A DNA stretch of 64,000 nt from Guillardia theta CCMP2712 (taxonomy: Eukaryota > Cryptophyceae > Pyrenomonadales > Geminigeraceae): NCBI RefSeq assembly GCF_000315625.1, contig NW_005434582.1, forward strand, positions 1 through 64,000. The letters are read 5' to 3'. Numbering within the stretch: the stretch's first letter is position 1; every line of letters begins with the position of its first letter. A model generated the notes under the pieces. It was not told where the DNA came from and searched no databases. It saw nothing but the letters and a program-made list of their open reading frames with translations. Below are positions 44,737-55,305 of this stretch, in pieces. Made by a program: the position numbers and the translations under genes.

Positions 44737-46365
44737 GCCCTGCTCATCTCAGCCATGAGAGTCTATCCTGAAAATATCTGCCATGATCGAGATGCCAGGA
44801 TCTAAAGATGGTGTGATGCAGTTGACCCCTTTACTTCCCACTTTTTCTATGTTTCTACTTAATATCAGACGCATATGCCTCTACCCTCTTTTTCCCACCC
44901 CTACCACCCTCTAAGTGGGGTCACACCGGATGGTTGAGGAAATCAGGAGAGCCTGAGCTGGGAACTTCAAGTGAACAGAAGTTCGTATGGGGTTGGCCCG
45001 CTCGGCCGCGCCAAGGCACTCACGGTTGCCACGGTACTACACAGTCTGCTGTCCTCGGAGGGCCAAACTTAACTCGGATACCTTCTCTTACTTTGATCGG
45101 ACTGCGCGGCGGCACAGCGGCAGGGCAATTCCCCCGCGCCTCTATGGGCCCGGCCCGGCAGTCGGACCGTGGCATCCGGCGGCACTGCAGGCCGCGCTAA
45201 CTTTCGCCGCGTTGGGCCAGCCGGGCCCGGGGCCACCGGCTGGGCCGCACCGTCCGACCATGCCGATCCGATCCGCGGGCCCGTCCGAGATGATCACTGG
45301 CCTCAAGGGGCCTGGCTGAGTCAGGGCCGGGCCCCGGGCCGGGCCCGGTACAGCCCCTCTTGTCACGGTTTTTGAAATCTGTTTCAAATTGTTTCCAAAT
45401 TCTTGAAATAATCAAAGAAGTTTCAAATACTTAACTCAAATTTCGGCGAGACTTCTTCGAGATTTGCATAGCGGCGCTGAAAACACGGAATCTTGCAATA
45501 ATAAAGAGGCCGCATGGTCAACGGATAACCCACCCTAGAATTTACGAATCATTTCAAGAATCTTTCAGGGGTGCACTTCCCTTAGATGATAAAATGAAGT
45601 ACCCTGCTTTCTGTTTCGATTTCGGACCTTTGTGGAGGGGTGATCACATGCCTCTGGAGCCTAAAAGGGGTGGGTATTTTTATCACCCTACTAGGCACTG
45701 AAATTGAGGAATGGAGGGGTGAGTGCAATGTGAATTGGATCGAATGGGGGTAGGGGTACGGTCAACCGGAATCCTGCGAGAATGGAGGTCGCACAGCATG
45801 CATGACGTGGTGGAGGTGGAAGGGAGAAGGGAGAGGAGAGAGAGGAGGGGGCGAAGGAGGAAGACCATGCCGAACGAAGACCATGAGGACAAGGAAGAGA
45901 GTGGTATGGGATAGCTGTAACTGAACAAGGAAAGAGCTCTTGAGTGAGTGAGGGCGACGGGCGGGTGATGGAGGGTTGCGAAGGGAAGAATGAGTGCAGG
46001 CCCGAAAGGCATCATACGGATGCCATTTGACATCTTGAAATGAAATTTACGGCTGGCCTGATTCGATCATTCATGCACATGTAGGGTTGTGCTTTGCTGG
46101 AAGCACGGCGGCAAGCGTGTTACTTGCCCTCGATCCGAAATGTTTGTCTCAAGGAAGGTGGGAAGGAAGCTATAAAACGCAAGGGAATCTTAGTGTGCTT
46201 AAGTTCGTGTCTTCATGGACGAATTGATAGATACCATTCGTGCTCTGTGTACCTCTTTCATCCTCATGGATCCCTGCAATGCCATTTATCGAGTTGAACT
46301 AAACATTAGTTTAGGCACAGCCTGTTGAACAGGGAAGAACCTGGTTTTGACGCTCCGGTACGCAG
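44737..46365. other. Intergenic region with a large CCCGGGCCC repeat block
   Basis: 45000-45360 is GC-rich, with many CCGGGCCCGG palindromes and GGCCGGGCC blocks, and drops sharply to AT-rich DNA (TTTCAAATTGTTTCC) at 45365-45440. The same GC-to-AT step follows the elements near 3140 and 17950. No gene is supported between 45440 and 46365. Confidence 0.6.
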
Positions 46366-47855
46366 ATGCGAAAGATCGTTCTGCTCGCAGCTGGCGCAGC
46401 TGCTCTCGTGGGTGATGCAGGAGCGTTCTCTTTCTCTTCAGGTAAAGATCACGGGTCCTCATCAGTCCATCATCTGGCTCTTGCGCTCTTCCCCGCTGAT
46501 CCTTTTGTAATGCTTCACCCAGTTCAAGCACGTAATCAGTAGATGTGCTCGATTCTCGTTTGTTTCACTTTGATGCTCTTGTCCCTTGTTTATTGCTGTC
46601 AACATCCTTTACACCGCAAGCTGTCTGCATGGCGCGCGGGGGGGATGGGGGATGGGGAAGGGGGGCCGTCATGACTGGGTGACAGGCTCGGCCGGGATGT
46701 CGCTTAGACCACGAACAAGTACCACAGCATGCGTTCGCTGCTTTCCTGCTCACGTGTCCATCCAGGCACCTGCTCCCTGAGAATGTCAGCTGAAAGCGTC
46801 GATGATGTGCTTGCCCGCGTTTCCTCCATGGAGGCGAAGGTGACCGACCCGCTGCAGCAATGTGCCATCAGTGTTTAGATGTGGCTGTTCAGGTCGAGAG
46901 TGTGCTCTCCAAGTCTGGTGCAAAAACTGCTAGCCCTCCTGCTCCGGCTCCCGCCAAGGTGACCTGAGCGTGCCATGTGAGATTTTGGATAACCGGTAGC
47001 CTACTGAGCAGGAAGAGCCCAAGAAGGAGGAGCCGAAGAAGGTCGAGGCAAAGAAGGAGGAGCCGAAGAAGGTCGAGGCAAAGAAGGAAGAGCCGAAGAA
47101 GGAGGAGCCGAAGAAGGAGGAGCCGAAGAAGGAGGAGCCGAAGGTCGAAGCAAAGAAGGAAGAGCCGAAGAAGGAGGAGCCGAAGAAGGTCGAGGCAAAG
47201 AAGGAGGAGCCGAAGAAGGAGGAGCCGAAGAAGGAGGAGGCCAAGAAGGAGAAGGCTAGCGTGGAGGTGAAAGCGGAGAGCAAGCAAGATGCCGAAGCTT
47301 TGGCTGCGAAGGCGAAGGTAGAGGACGAAAAGACTAACGACACCTCGCTTAACCTTTTGTCGGCAGGAGGACTCCGCAAAGGAGCTGCAGAAGACGATCC
47401 AGAAGATGGAGGAGGACAGGAAGATGGCTGAGGAGAAGGCGAAGGTCAGTGCCAAGTTGTATCATGCGAGTGCACTCACTTTCACCTCGCAGGCTTCAAT
47501 GCCCGCGGCCTTGAAGGAGCAGGTAGACTCCAGGAATCGCCATGTTGCTGCTGTGCTTACACACCCGGCAGGCTGCTCTCAACGACATCTCGAGCTCTGC
47601 TTACGACAAGCTGAAGAAGATCTCTTCAGCAGGTGAACGAACAGAACCAGCGCCCTCCACTCTGATCTGCTTCCTTGACCAGCCCTCGATCGCCTCGGGT
47701 CAGGCCGGCCTGCTGCGTCCCTGGGAGGAAGTGATTTGGGGAAGTACAGGCAAGTTGTTGTCTGCAACGTGTGTATTTGATGTCATTAATGGCTGGACAG
47801 GGAGGAGCGTCTCAACGCCTTGCGTCAATCTTTGTCGCAGATGGGTCTCAAGTGA
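46366..47855 (+). CDS. Plastid-targeted KKEEP-repeat protein
   Basis: Nine exons in phase: 46366-46441, 46790-46839, 46893-46958, 47012-47317, 47367-47444, 47493-47522, 47572-47632, 47704-47749 and 47801-47855. Exon 1 is a signal peptide (MRKIVLLAAGAAALVGDAGA) followed by FSFSS. Phe directly after the predicted cleavage site is the cryptophyte (and related red-lineage) signal for import into the plastid. The mature part has AESVDDVLARVSSMEAK, a Pro-r spacer, then about fourteen KKEEP/KKVEA units, a short coil (KELQKTIQKMEEDRKMAEE) and the end KYREERLNALRQSLSQMGLK. The 47750-47800 intron uses a GC donor (GCAAGT). No catalytic motif is seen; function unknown. Confidence 0.75.
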
Positions 47856-48201
47856 TTTCTACTTGTCACGCTCACGATCGCAGCTTGTCGGCGATTGACA
47901 ATGGCTTCAGTTTTGACTTGTGATGGCAATAAATCAATACCAACACTGAATGAGATCAGCTCCCAATGAGTAGAAGCTGGGAGGAAGGCACCACGGGTTA
48001 GTTGAAGGTCCACGGACAGGAAGAGCAATTATGCTCTACCGAACAAATCACACAACAGTGGACCGAAAAGGTTGTTTTTTTAAACTTGGTCTTGTACCAT
48101 GAACGATGAATAATTTCAGATCAGAGGTTTATTTTCTCAGTACATATCTTACATACATATCTACAAGTCCCAATGCGCGAATCAGACATACCACCCCGTT
48201 G

Positions 48202-48477
48202 TCATCTTCCCTCCTCCGGCCTCCCTACGCATGGAAGCTCCGCCTCCCGCCCCCCCCCTTCTACCGCCCGGATTGCATCCTCCACAAGCTCGATCGACCG
48301 CCACAGCGCCATAAGCTGCTTCCTCCTATGCTGGCGCAACTCGGCCCACTTCTTGTCGCTCAGTCCGAAGGGAGGCTGTCCAGCAGCATCATGAGCGTCT
48401 TGGTAGGAGGAGGCATCCTGGTGTGCACTTGGCACGCCATCGAAGTCGCAGGGAGCGGGATCGTGGACAGCCGGCAT
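48202..48477 (-). CDS. 91-residue orphan family protein, copy 1
   Basis: An intact frame from ATG (48477) to TGA (48202-48204). The N-terminal half is variable and Ala/Asp rich (SSYQDAHDAAGQPP). The C-terminal half holds the conserved block FGLSDKKWAELRQHRRKQLM, then ALWRSIELVEDAIRAVEG and EAELPCVGRP. It is nearly identical to the plus-strand copy at 49000-49275, with which it forms a head-to-head inverted pair, and is more distantly related to 58393-58665. Amphipathic helix character is clear. No known family is recognised. Confidence 0.65.
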   Translation of the reverse strand: MPAVHDPAPCDFDGVPSAHQDASSYQDAHDAAGQPPFGLSDKKWAELRQHRRKQLMALWRSIELVEDAIRAVEGGGREAELPCVGRPEEGR

Positions 48478-48999
48478 GGTAGAGCGCGAGTTGGAGAGGA
48501 GGATCGAGGAGGAGTATTTATGAGGACGAGGCGGTGCGAATGAGTGTTAACTCTGTCACGCGCCTGTAGGATGTCAGCAACTGCCCCACCGATGCAGTCT
48601 GGGATTCATCTGCTGACAAGTTACCTGATATCGGATTCAAGTCACGATTTCGACATGGCTCACATGGGTTGACTTTTTGGGGGAATGAAATCATCGAGCC
48701 TGCCTCATTAGACCACTCGGAGGCATCACACAGTTATTAAATAGGCCAGTTGACTCATCAATGTCTCTGCCCGCGTTCTGGAGGAACATCGGTGTTAGTG
48801 ACGCCGACGGTCACGATTGTTGACAGTAGTAAAACTTCAGCGGGCCATGATAACATCATGACTGATGACATCTATCCTCAGGAACGCATCGGTACAGCGT
48901 TATGTCTCAGATCCAAACCGTCATCATCTGACATCTCGAAGAAGTCGAGCCCCCCGAAGGCTACGTAAAGGTTGCCCAGCTTCCTGCCCTCAATCACCC

Positions 49000-49275
49000 A
49001 TGCCGGCTGTCCACGTTCCCGCTCCCTGCGACTTCGATGGCGTGCCAAGTGCACACCAGGATGCCTCCTCCTACCAAGACGCTCCTGATGCTGCTGGACA
49101 GCCTCCCTTCGGACTGAGCGACAAGAAGTGGGCCGAGATGCACCAGCATAGGAGGAAGCAGCTTATGGCGCTGTGGCGGTCGATCGAGCTTGTGGAGGAT
49201 GCGATACGGGCGGTAGAAGGGGAGGGGCGGGAGGCGGAGCTTCCATGCGTAGGGAGGCCGGAGGAGCGAAGATGA
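49000..49275 (+). CDS. 91-residue orphan family protein, copy 2
   Basis: The same length as copy 1 and differing at only a handful of residues (HVPAPCD, AEMHQHRRKQ, GEGREAEL). It lies on the opposite strand about 520 bp from copy 1, so a fresh inverted duplication is likely. In-frame sequence extends upstream to 48865 without a better start; the ATG at 49000 aligns with copy 1. Confidence 0.65.
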   Translation: MPAVHVPAPCDFDGVPSAHQDASSYQDAPDAAGQPPFGLSDKKWAEMHQHRRKQLMALWRSIELVEDAIRAVEGEGREAELPCVGRPEERR

Positions 49276-49966
49276 CGATGAACAACGAATTTTCAAGCGT
49301 TCTGGGATGTACATATGTAGACTGGGGACATTGTTTAAGATGTGATTTTTCAAGAATATTAAAAGTCTTCTTCATGTGAACTTCTGCTTTCGTGACACAG
49401 TTATGGGGGCGGTGATCTTCTGTTCAGGATGCACTTGACAGCACGATCTTTGATCGAACACGGTCTCGAGCAAGGAGATGTTGAGGTCGAATCGAGCATG
49501 TCATGTCTTCCCCGTCCATGATGTGTGGAAGGCATTGGTAGAAAAGACTCTACCGCTATCGAGTCAACATCGCTCCTCCTCCTGGTCGATAATCACTGGT
49601 CCGAAAGACACCAGTCTCAACTCCGACGGCCGGTCAATCGCCGCCATGGACCTGTGTTGAGAGCGATCTTTGGGACAGTCAAGGAGGGGTCGAGCTGATG
49701 GGGCAATCGCCCGTGGATCTGTCGGGAAAGTTTGCGGGCCAGCTGCACACATGGCGGGAAGGAAAACCTCCCGACAGGACAGCGATGGCACTGCGAGCAA
49801 GTAGTCGTTCACGTCACTCCTTGCATGGAGTAGAGACTGAGGGACCGAAGATGGAGTCTGCCTCAGGCAATCTTTTTGAAATGTTTTGAAGGCAGTAAAA
49901 ATCATCCTTTTGACAAAGTTGAGGCAGGAAAAGATCTCCAGTGAGGCAGCCCCGCCTTGAGAATGG
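49276..49966. other. Spacer, no supported gene
   Basis: A 172-codon minus-strand frame (49564-50082) overlaps the start of the ankyrin gene and has no recognisable motif. It is treated as chance. Confidence 0.5.
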
Positions 49967-51417
49967 ATGAGGCCGATGCGCCTCATGGCAGGGTGGTGGT
50001 TGTGCCTCTTGGCCATGAGCGCGCAGAGGCGATGGGGATCAGCGAGCGATGCTGCTGCTGGAGATGAAGGGCCCTGCCCCATCTTCTCCTCTCATCGCTC
50101 GTCACCATGCCATCTTGTCCTGCTGGCATGCCGGCGGACCATGGCTCTGCGAGGCGGGGAAGGTTCAGAGGAGCCTGGCGAAGGATGGGTCAGGATTGGG
50201 CAGGAGGATAGCGAAGAATCAAACGCAGGCAGCCTTGATGTGCATGCGGAACAGGGGGAACACGACTCTGTGAACTCCCGCGTCGATGCCTCCGAGGAGC
50301 TCGAGGTCGACGACGACGACGATGATGTGGAGGGGATGGGAGCATCGAACTCTCTGCCAGCCCGTGAGGCAGCATCTCCTCTTCCAGTTGTAGGCTGACA
50401 TCGGAGCAGATGGTGGAGACGATGAGAATGTTGGCGAAGAAGGTGCAAGCTCCTCACGATCTTCTCCTCCCCCCACAGGCGAGACTGCCCCTTTGTTCTG
50501 CGCAGAGCTGACATGTCCATAGAAGGGGCTCCCGCTGAGGATCAGCAGCCATGGAGGTCAGAGGCTGTGCTCAACTCCTCGAACGTCACCTTGCTGAACG
50601 AGAACTTCCTGCTCGCGTCACAACATGGTGACGGACTGAGTGCAATCGACTTGCTGCAGGCAAGCTTTGATCACTGACTGAAGGGATGTGTGCCTAGCTC
50701 CCCCGCTGACCAGCCCTGCAGGCCGGAGCAGACCTTTATGCTCGAGAGACTGGCGACTTTGGTCTCGAAAACTGGACGGCACTTCACTTCGCAGCGTCGC
50801 GAGGAAAGACAGCGACATGTGCAGTGAGTGATGAATCATTCGCACGGATGAAGAGATGTGACAAGATACAACAGAGGCTGGTAGAGTATGGGCTTGACGC
50901 CAACGTCGGAGATGCATTCAATGCTACACCTCTACATTATGCTGCCTGCCGGTCAGCTATCTTGAACTGATCAGCTCTCCGCTAAGTCATCACTGTTTTT
51001 CAGGGGGAGAACGTCCACATGTAACACTCTTGTCAGCTTAGGGTCGAACCTAGAGGCTGTCACAGGTGCCAACAACCTGCAGTGAGCACCACTGATCTAC
51101 ATGCCATGCCCTAGAACCTGCTAGATATACACCGCTGCATTATGCTGCCATGTCCAAGAACAAAGGAACTTGTGTCAGGCTTCTGTGTTTGGGTATGCAG
51201 AAACCTTGCAAGAGAGATGTTGCTGATTGGTGTAACTAGGTGCCGATATCTTTGCAAAGAACTTCTGGGGGCAAACGCCAAGAGACGTAAACCTTACCTG
51301 ACATCGTTCCTGGGGCGGACTACCAATGTTTTAAACATGCAGGTGGCGCTAGAGACAAAGGATGAAGACACGGCTCGAACGTTATCCAGGCTAGAAACGA
51401 AAATTGTACTCCCCTGA
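49967..51417 (+). CDS. Ankyrin-repeat protein with N-terminal signal sequence
   Basis: The first exon opens MRPMRLMAGWWLCLLAMSAQ, a short basic-hydrophobic leader typical of ER entry, then an acidic spacer (DASEELEVDDDDDDVEGMG). Later exons join in phase to give ankyrin repeats: LLASQHGDGLSAIDLLQ, AGADLYARETGDFGLENWTA, LVEYGLDANVGDAFNATPLH, TCNTLVSLGSNLEAVTG, YTPLHYAAMSKNKGTCVRLL and GADIFAKNFWGQTPRD. The tail is VALETKDEDTARTLSRLE with a stop at 51415-51417. The intron at 50660-50721 has a GC donor (CAG|GCAAGC). The join between exon 1 (ending about 50394) and the exon at about 50480 could not be made in phase, so one small exon or splice site is missed there. Ankyrin repeats bind proteins; the partner is unknown. 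Confidence 0.7.
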
Positions 51418-51426
51418 TCCAGCTCT

Positions 51427-52591
51427 ATGTCACGCTTTGACCGGCGTCATCAGGAGCTCGGGCAGTTCCGTGCTGACGACGGTCGGAAGGAGAGGGAGGA
51501 GGCTTGGAGGCAGCAGAGAGTAGCCGTGGAGTCGAAGAACAAGAGGCAACACTGCGACAACGACCGCGTGCTTGTGATTCGAAACCTGCCCTCAAACACC
51601 AAGGTGAGGCCCTTTCCCTTGCCAACTTCAGCTCCGACACTGACGGGTTTTCTGTTTGCAGGAGGACGATCTGAGGGAGCACTTTCACAAGCTGGGCCTC
51701 CAGGACCCGAAGCGCATCAACTTGTGCCTGAAACGGCTCAGCGTTGGTCCCATGTCTTCTCCTAAGAAGTGCTCCGCGATCGTCGAATGCTTCTCAGCGA
51801 TGGAAGCAGATCAGGCAGTGAAAGGGCTCAACTGTACCATGGTTGTCGCCGTCCCTTGCTTTCTGATCCTGCTGACGCCCTTGCTGTGTAGTTCTCTTCT
51901 AGCTTGCATGCGACTTTATTCAGAATCTTTGCATCACACTACAGACCTTTGCAGCCGGAGGAAATTCAGGAAATGGAGGACAAGAGACGGCAAGCAGAAG
52001 CAAGTCGCCTTTTCGTGGGTAACCTCCTTGATCGTGCACTTTCATTGCAAACCTGACACGTGCTCAGCTGGTCTCAATCTGACAACTAGCGCGCAAGATC
52101 TCCGATCCCTCTTTTCAGTAGATGATTCATCTGTCAAAGCTCCCCTGAACAGCTTGTAGGCATATGGGCAGGTCAAAGAAGTCGCCTTGCTGCAGAAGCC
52201 TGGAATTAGCAAGAGCTTCCCCTCCACGAGACATGTCGATGACTCTTTCCAGGTGTGGGTGAAGTCAGAACTGCTATCGTGAAGATGGCAAACAAAGCCG
52301 ATGCGTTCAAGGCCATAAGGGAATGCTGCAAGGTACCATGCTCCCTTCGATATCCTCCCCTCTTGCTCGCTCACCCCCATCCTCCTCCCCACTCCTCCCC
52401 ACTCCTCCCATCAAGGCCACCTGCCGCCTTTACTCTGCCATATCATGTTCTTATCTCCGTCTCTGTGTCCCCCCCCCCCTTCCCCCCCCCCTTCCTTCAT
52501 TGCTCTGCAGATTCAGCTTCCGGGTGCGCCGCACAAGCTGAAGGTCAGGTTTGCGATCAAGCAGAGTTTGCGCCAGGGGCCAAGAAGATGA
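51427..52591 (+). CDS. RNA-binding protein with two RRM domains
   Basis: The start at 51427 (MSRFDRRHQELGQFRADDGR) opens a charged N-terminus. RRM1: DRVLVIRNLPSNTK, then EDDLREHFHKLGLQDPKRIN and CSAIVECFSAMEADQAVKGL. A linker follows (HYRPLQPEEIQEMEDKRRQA). RRM2: SRLFV joined to AGLNLTTSAQDLRSLFSAYG, QVKEVALLQKP, GEVRTAIVKMANKADAFKAI and HKLKVRFAIKQ, with a stop at 52589-52591. RNP2 and RNP1-like strands are present in both. The 52209-52252 intron has a GC donor (ATTA|GCAAGAG); without it RRM2 breaks frame. RRM proteins bind single-stranded RNA in splicing, export or translation. The exact role is not assignable. Confidence 0.8.
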
Positions 52592-53289
52592 AAAGACATC
52601 TTTTGACGATCAATGTTCTTTTTTGTAAAAGATTGTAAATTTGGAGAGCCACAATATTGTAGCTTTTCAAGAGTTCGCGGTCATGTCCCAGTGATTTATA
52701 ATATTTAGTTGTACTGAGTAAAATAGTTTTTTAAACCGGCAAAGGCATCAGAGCCAGAGGATGGAGGGAGCGAGAGGAGGAGGGAAGGAGGGCAAGAAAG
52801 GAGGGAAGGATGGAAGAAGGGGACGAGAAGAGCGGATAAGAATGCAAGAGATGTCATATCATGATCAGGAGTTTGATGAGGGAGCAATGCCTGCAACGAT
52901 AAGAACAACTGACAGGTTGCGAGAAATAAGAGCAGCAACGATACGCGATCAACTACAAGCGTAAATCGGGCGCAAACAGATGAATTCCTTCACCATAATG
53001 CAGTAAACTGATAGTATAGTGGTCTACCTAGTGGACAAGAGCTGGAGAGGAAAGTAGAGGAGCGGTAGCTGAAGGATTGGAGGTAGTTATGTTTTGCGAC
53101 CGCTCATAGAAGCACGGAAAAACGCAGCTTCTACAGAGGGGTGAAAGTAAAACTGGCTTGCTTTTCAGTGAATCGAGCATGCTTCCCCACCAGAGTGGGC
53201 AGAATCTCCCTCTTGGAGGTAAATTGCTGTCTTGTCTTGTCCGTCTTCCCTTGTCCTCTCTGCTCCGCACGCTAGCTGCATAATCGTGC
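52592..53289. other. Intergenic spacer, no gene seen
   Basis: AT-rich 3' flank to about 52740, then a purine-rich tract at 52755-52835. No coding or RNA gene was recognised. Confidence 0.5.
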
Positions 53290-53667
53290 ATGCGCTACCT
53301 GAGTAAAGGAGTAGCTGCTTCTCTTCAAACCTTTCACTTGGCTCTCAGCTGCTGCTGCTGCTGCTGCGTCTGCTGCGTCTGCTGCGTCTGCTGCGTCTGC
53401 TGCTGCTGCTCTGTGCTCAATGCCATTTCCTTATCCTCTTTCGTTGACGTCGATAGCAGTTCCTGCCCAGGATCTTTCAAACGCAGTCCCAGGAATCTAC
53501 TACAGTGCAGTTGACCCATCGCAGGTAAAGAAGACCAAGATATGTCAGGTTACCTGCTGCTGACAACCTTCTTGCAGACAGTTGTGCATCCATATATGCT
53601 AGTCCCACCTGGCACCTATGAGGTTGTCACAGGATCTGAAAGAGTGATCTTTGTTCAATTGCGCTGA
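53290..53667 (+). CDS. Small hypothetical protein with poly-Ala N-terminus
   Basis: A three-exon model in phase: 53290-53302 (MRYL), 53349-53524 and 53578-53667. GCT/GCG triplets encode an Ala/Ser run, followed by ALCSMPFPYPLSLTSIAVPA and SNAVPGIYYSAVDPSQ. The last exon reads TVVHPYMLVPPGTYEVVTGS and ends ERVIFVQLR. The Ala run followed by a hydrophobic stretch could act as a signal peptide. No family is recognised. The GTAAAG donor in the first exon and the CTTGCAG acceptor are good; the tiny first exon is the weakest part. Confidence 0.45.
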
Positions 53668-53996
53668 GTGTGTTTTGTGTTTGATTCCCATGCACGCTGG
53701 ATGTATGTTCTATCCTATCTTGGTTTTTCTGCTGGTGGTATTGTCTTGTCCGCCACCATCATCTTTCAGATGGCTGTCTAGGAGTTATTATGTATATCTA
53801 TGCGTCTTTCCCTCGTGTTGTATTTATTGCATGTCGTTCGCTCGAAATGCTTACACTCACTTCAAGGCGACCAACCAGTATGCAAGCACCATCGCCTCTA
53901 CGATCTCTGGAGATTCTCATACGGAGACTCACGCCGACAGTGAGGATTTTTGTGCAGCAAAGTTTGAGTGTTTACCTCCGCTTGTTCTCAGACAAC

Positions 53997-55264
53997 ATGG
54001 AAGCGGATACTGGAGTTAGAGACAGCCCGGGGCTTCAAGGATTGGTACGAGATTATTATAGGAATCTGGTAAAGCTGATGGTTGCGAGTTTTCGGTTCGT
54101 GCTGACATGTTTGTCAGATCCCTTTCCATGAGATTCAGAACTACCGACAGGAGCTTTCAGGCATGGATGACGGCGAAATGAAATGTTTTCGATGCTCCTC
54201 ACACCGTTTCCTTCTTTCGCCAGGGATGTTGGGTGATCTCGGGCTATACATTCCCCTCGTTGTCACTCTGTCGCTCCGAAAGCAGGTGTCTTCGGAAGCT
54301 CCTTTGCCTTGCTCACAGCCTTGCAGATCGGCCTAGCGCCAACTCTGATCTTTTCCGGCTTATCCAACATAATCACAGGGTAAGTTAGGAGGGAGTGAGC
54401 CAGTTTCATGGAGCATGTATGCTGCTTTCTGCTTGTGTAAGTTCTGTGAAATGTCTGGCGAGTCCTGTCAGCCTTGCTAGGAAGAGCGACAGGAAGTTGT
54501 CGAGAGGAACAGAGATAGAGTTTGTCTCGCCTCCTTGTCCCCGCGTGCTCCTCCACCTGTGCCATCATTCCACTGCGATGAGACGTCTAGAGGAAGCAGG
54601 GCAGGAGTTTTTGAATGACTGGCCGAATGCAGACTGACGTTCAAAGTCCCGATGTGCGTCCAGCCCATGAAGTCTATTGCTGCCGTCGCGCTGTCAAGCA
54701 ACTTGACTGAGTCCGAGGTGAATCAGGAGGAGGAGTTGTAGGAGCTAAGGGAGAGGAGGAGGAAGGTGCGCAGAAGGGAATGGAAGAGAGAGAAAGGAGG
54801 AGGGAGAACAGGAGGGGAGAGATCAAGAGGAGAGAAAAGAAAAGAGGAGAAGGGAGAGGAGAAGGCGAACAGTGGAAGGGATGCTGAGTGCAACCTGTTC
54901 AGATCATGGCGAGCGGCATACTGACGGGAGCGATAGTTCTCTTCCTGGGGCTTACCAACCTCATCACAGGAAACACACGAAAGCTCTTTTCCAAGACTGA
55001 CACTCCACTTGCAGTCATCAACAAGATCATTCCGAACTCAGTCGTCCGCGGGCTGCAGCTCGGACTTGCTCTCAAATTCTTCTCATCTGTGCGAAACGTT
55101 GGTGGTGCCATGTGGCTGCGTGACTTGCGCTGGTCAGGCGTTGAAGCTCCTTCATAACTCGGGCAAGCCGTCTTGGTCGTACGAGAACTGGGTGCACTGG
55201 GATGGCTACCTCATGGTTGGATCTTCCACCTCCACTCTCTGTTTGTCCCCTCCTCTTGTTCCTT

Positions 55265-55305
<41 letters not shown>

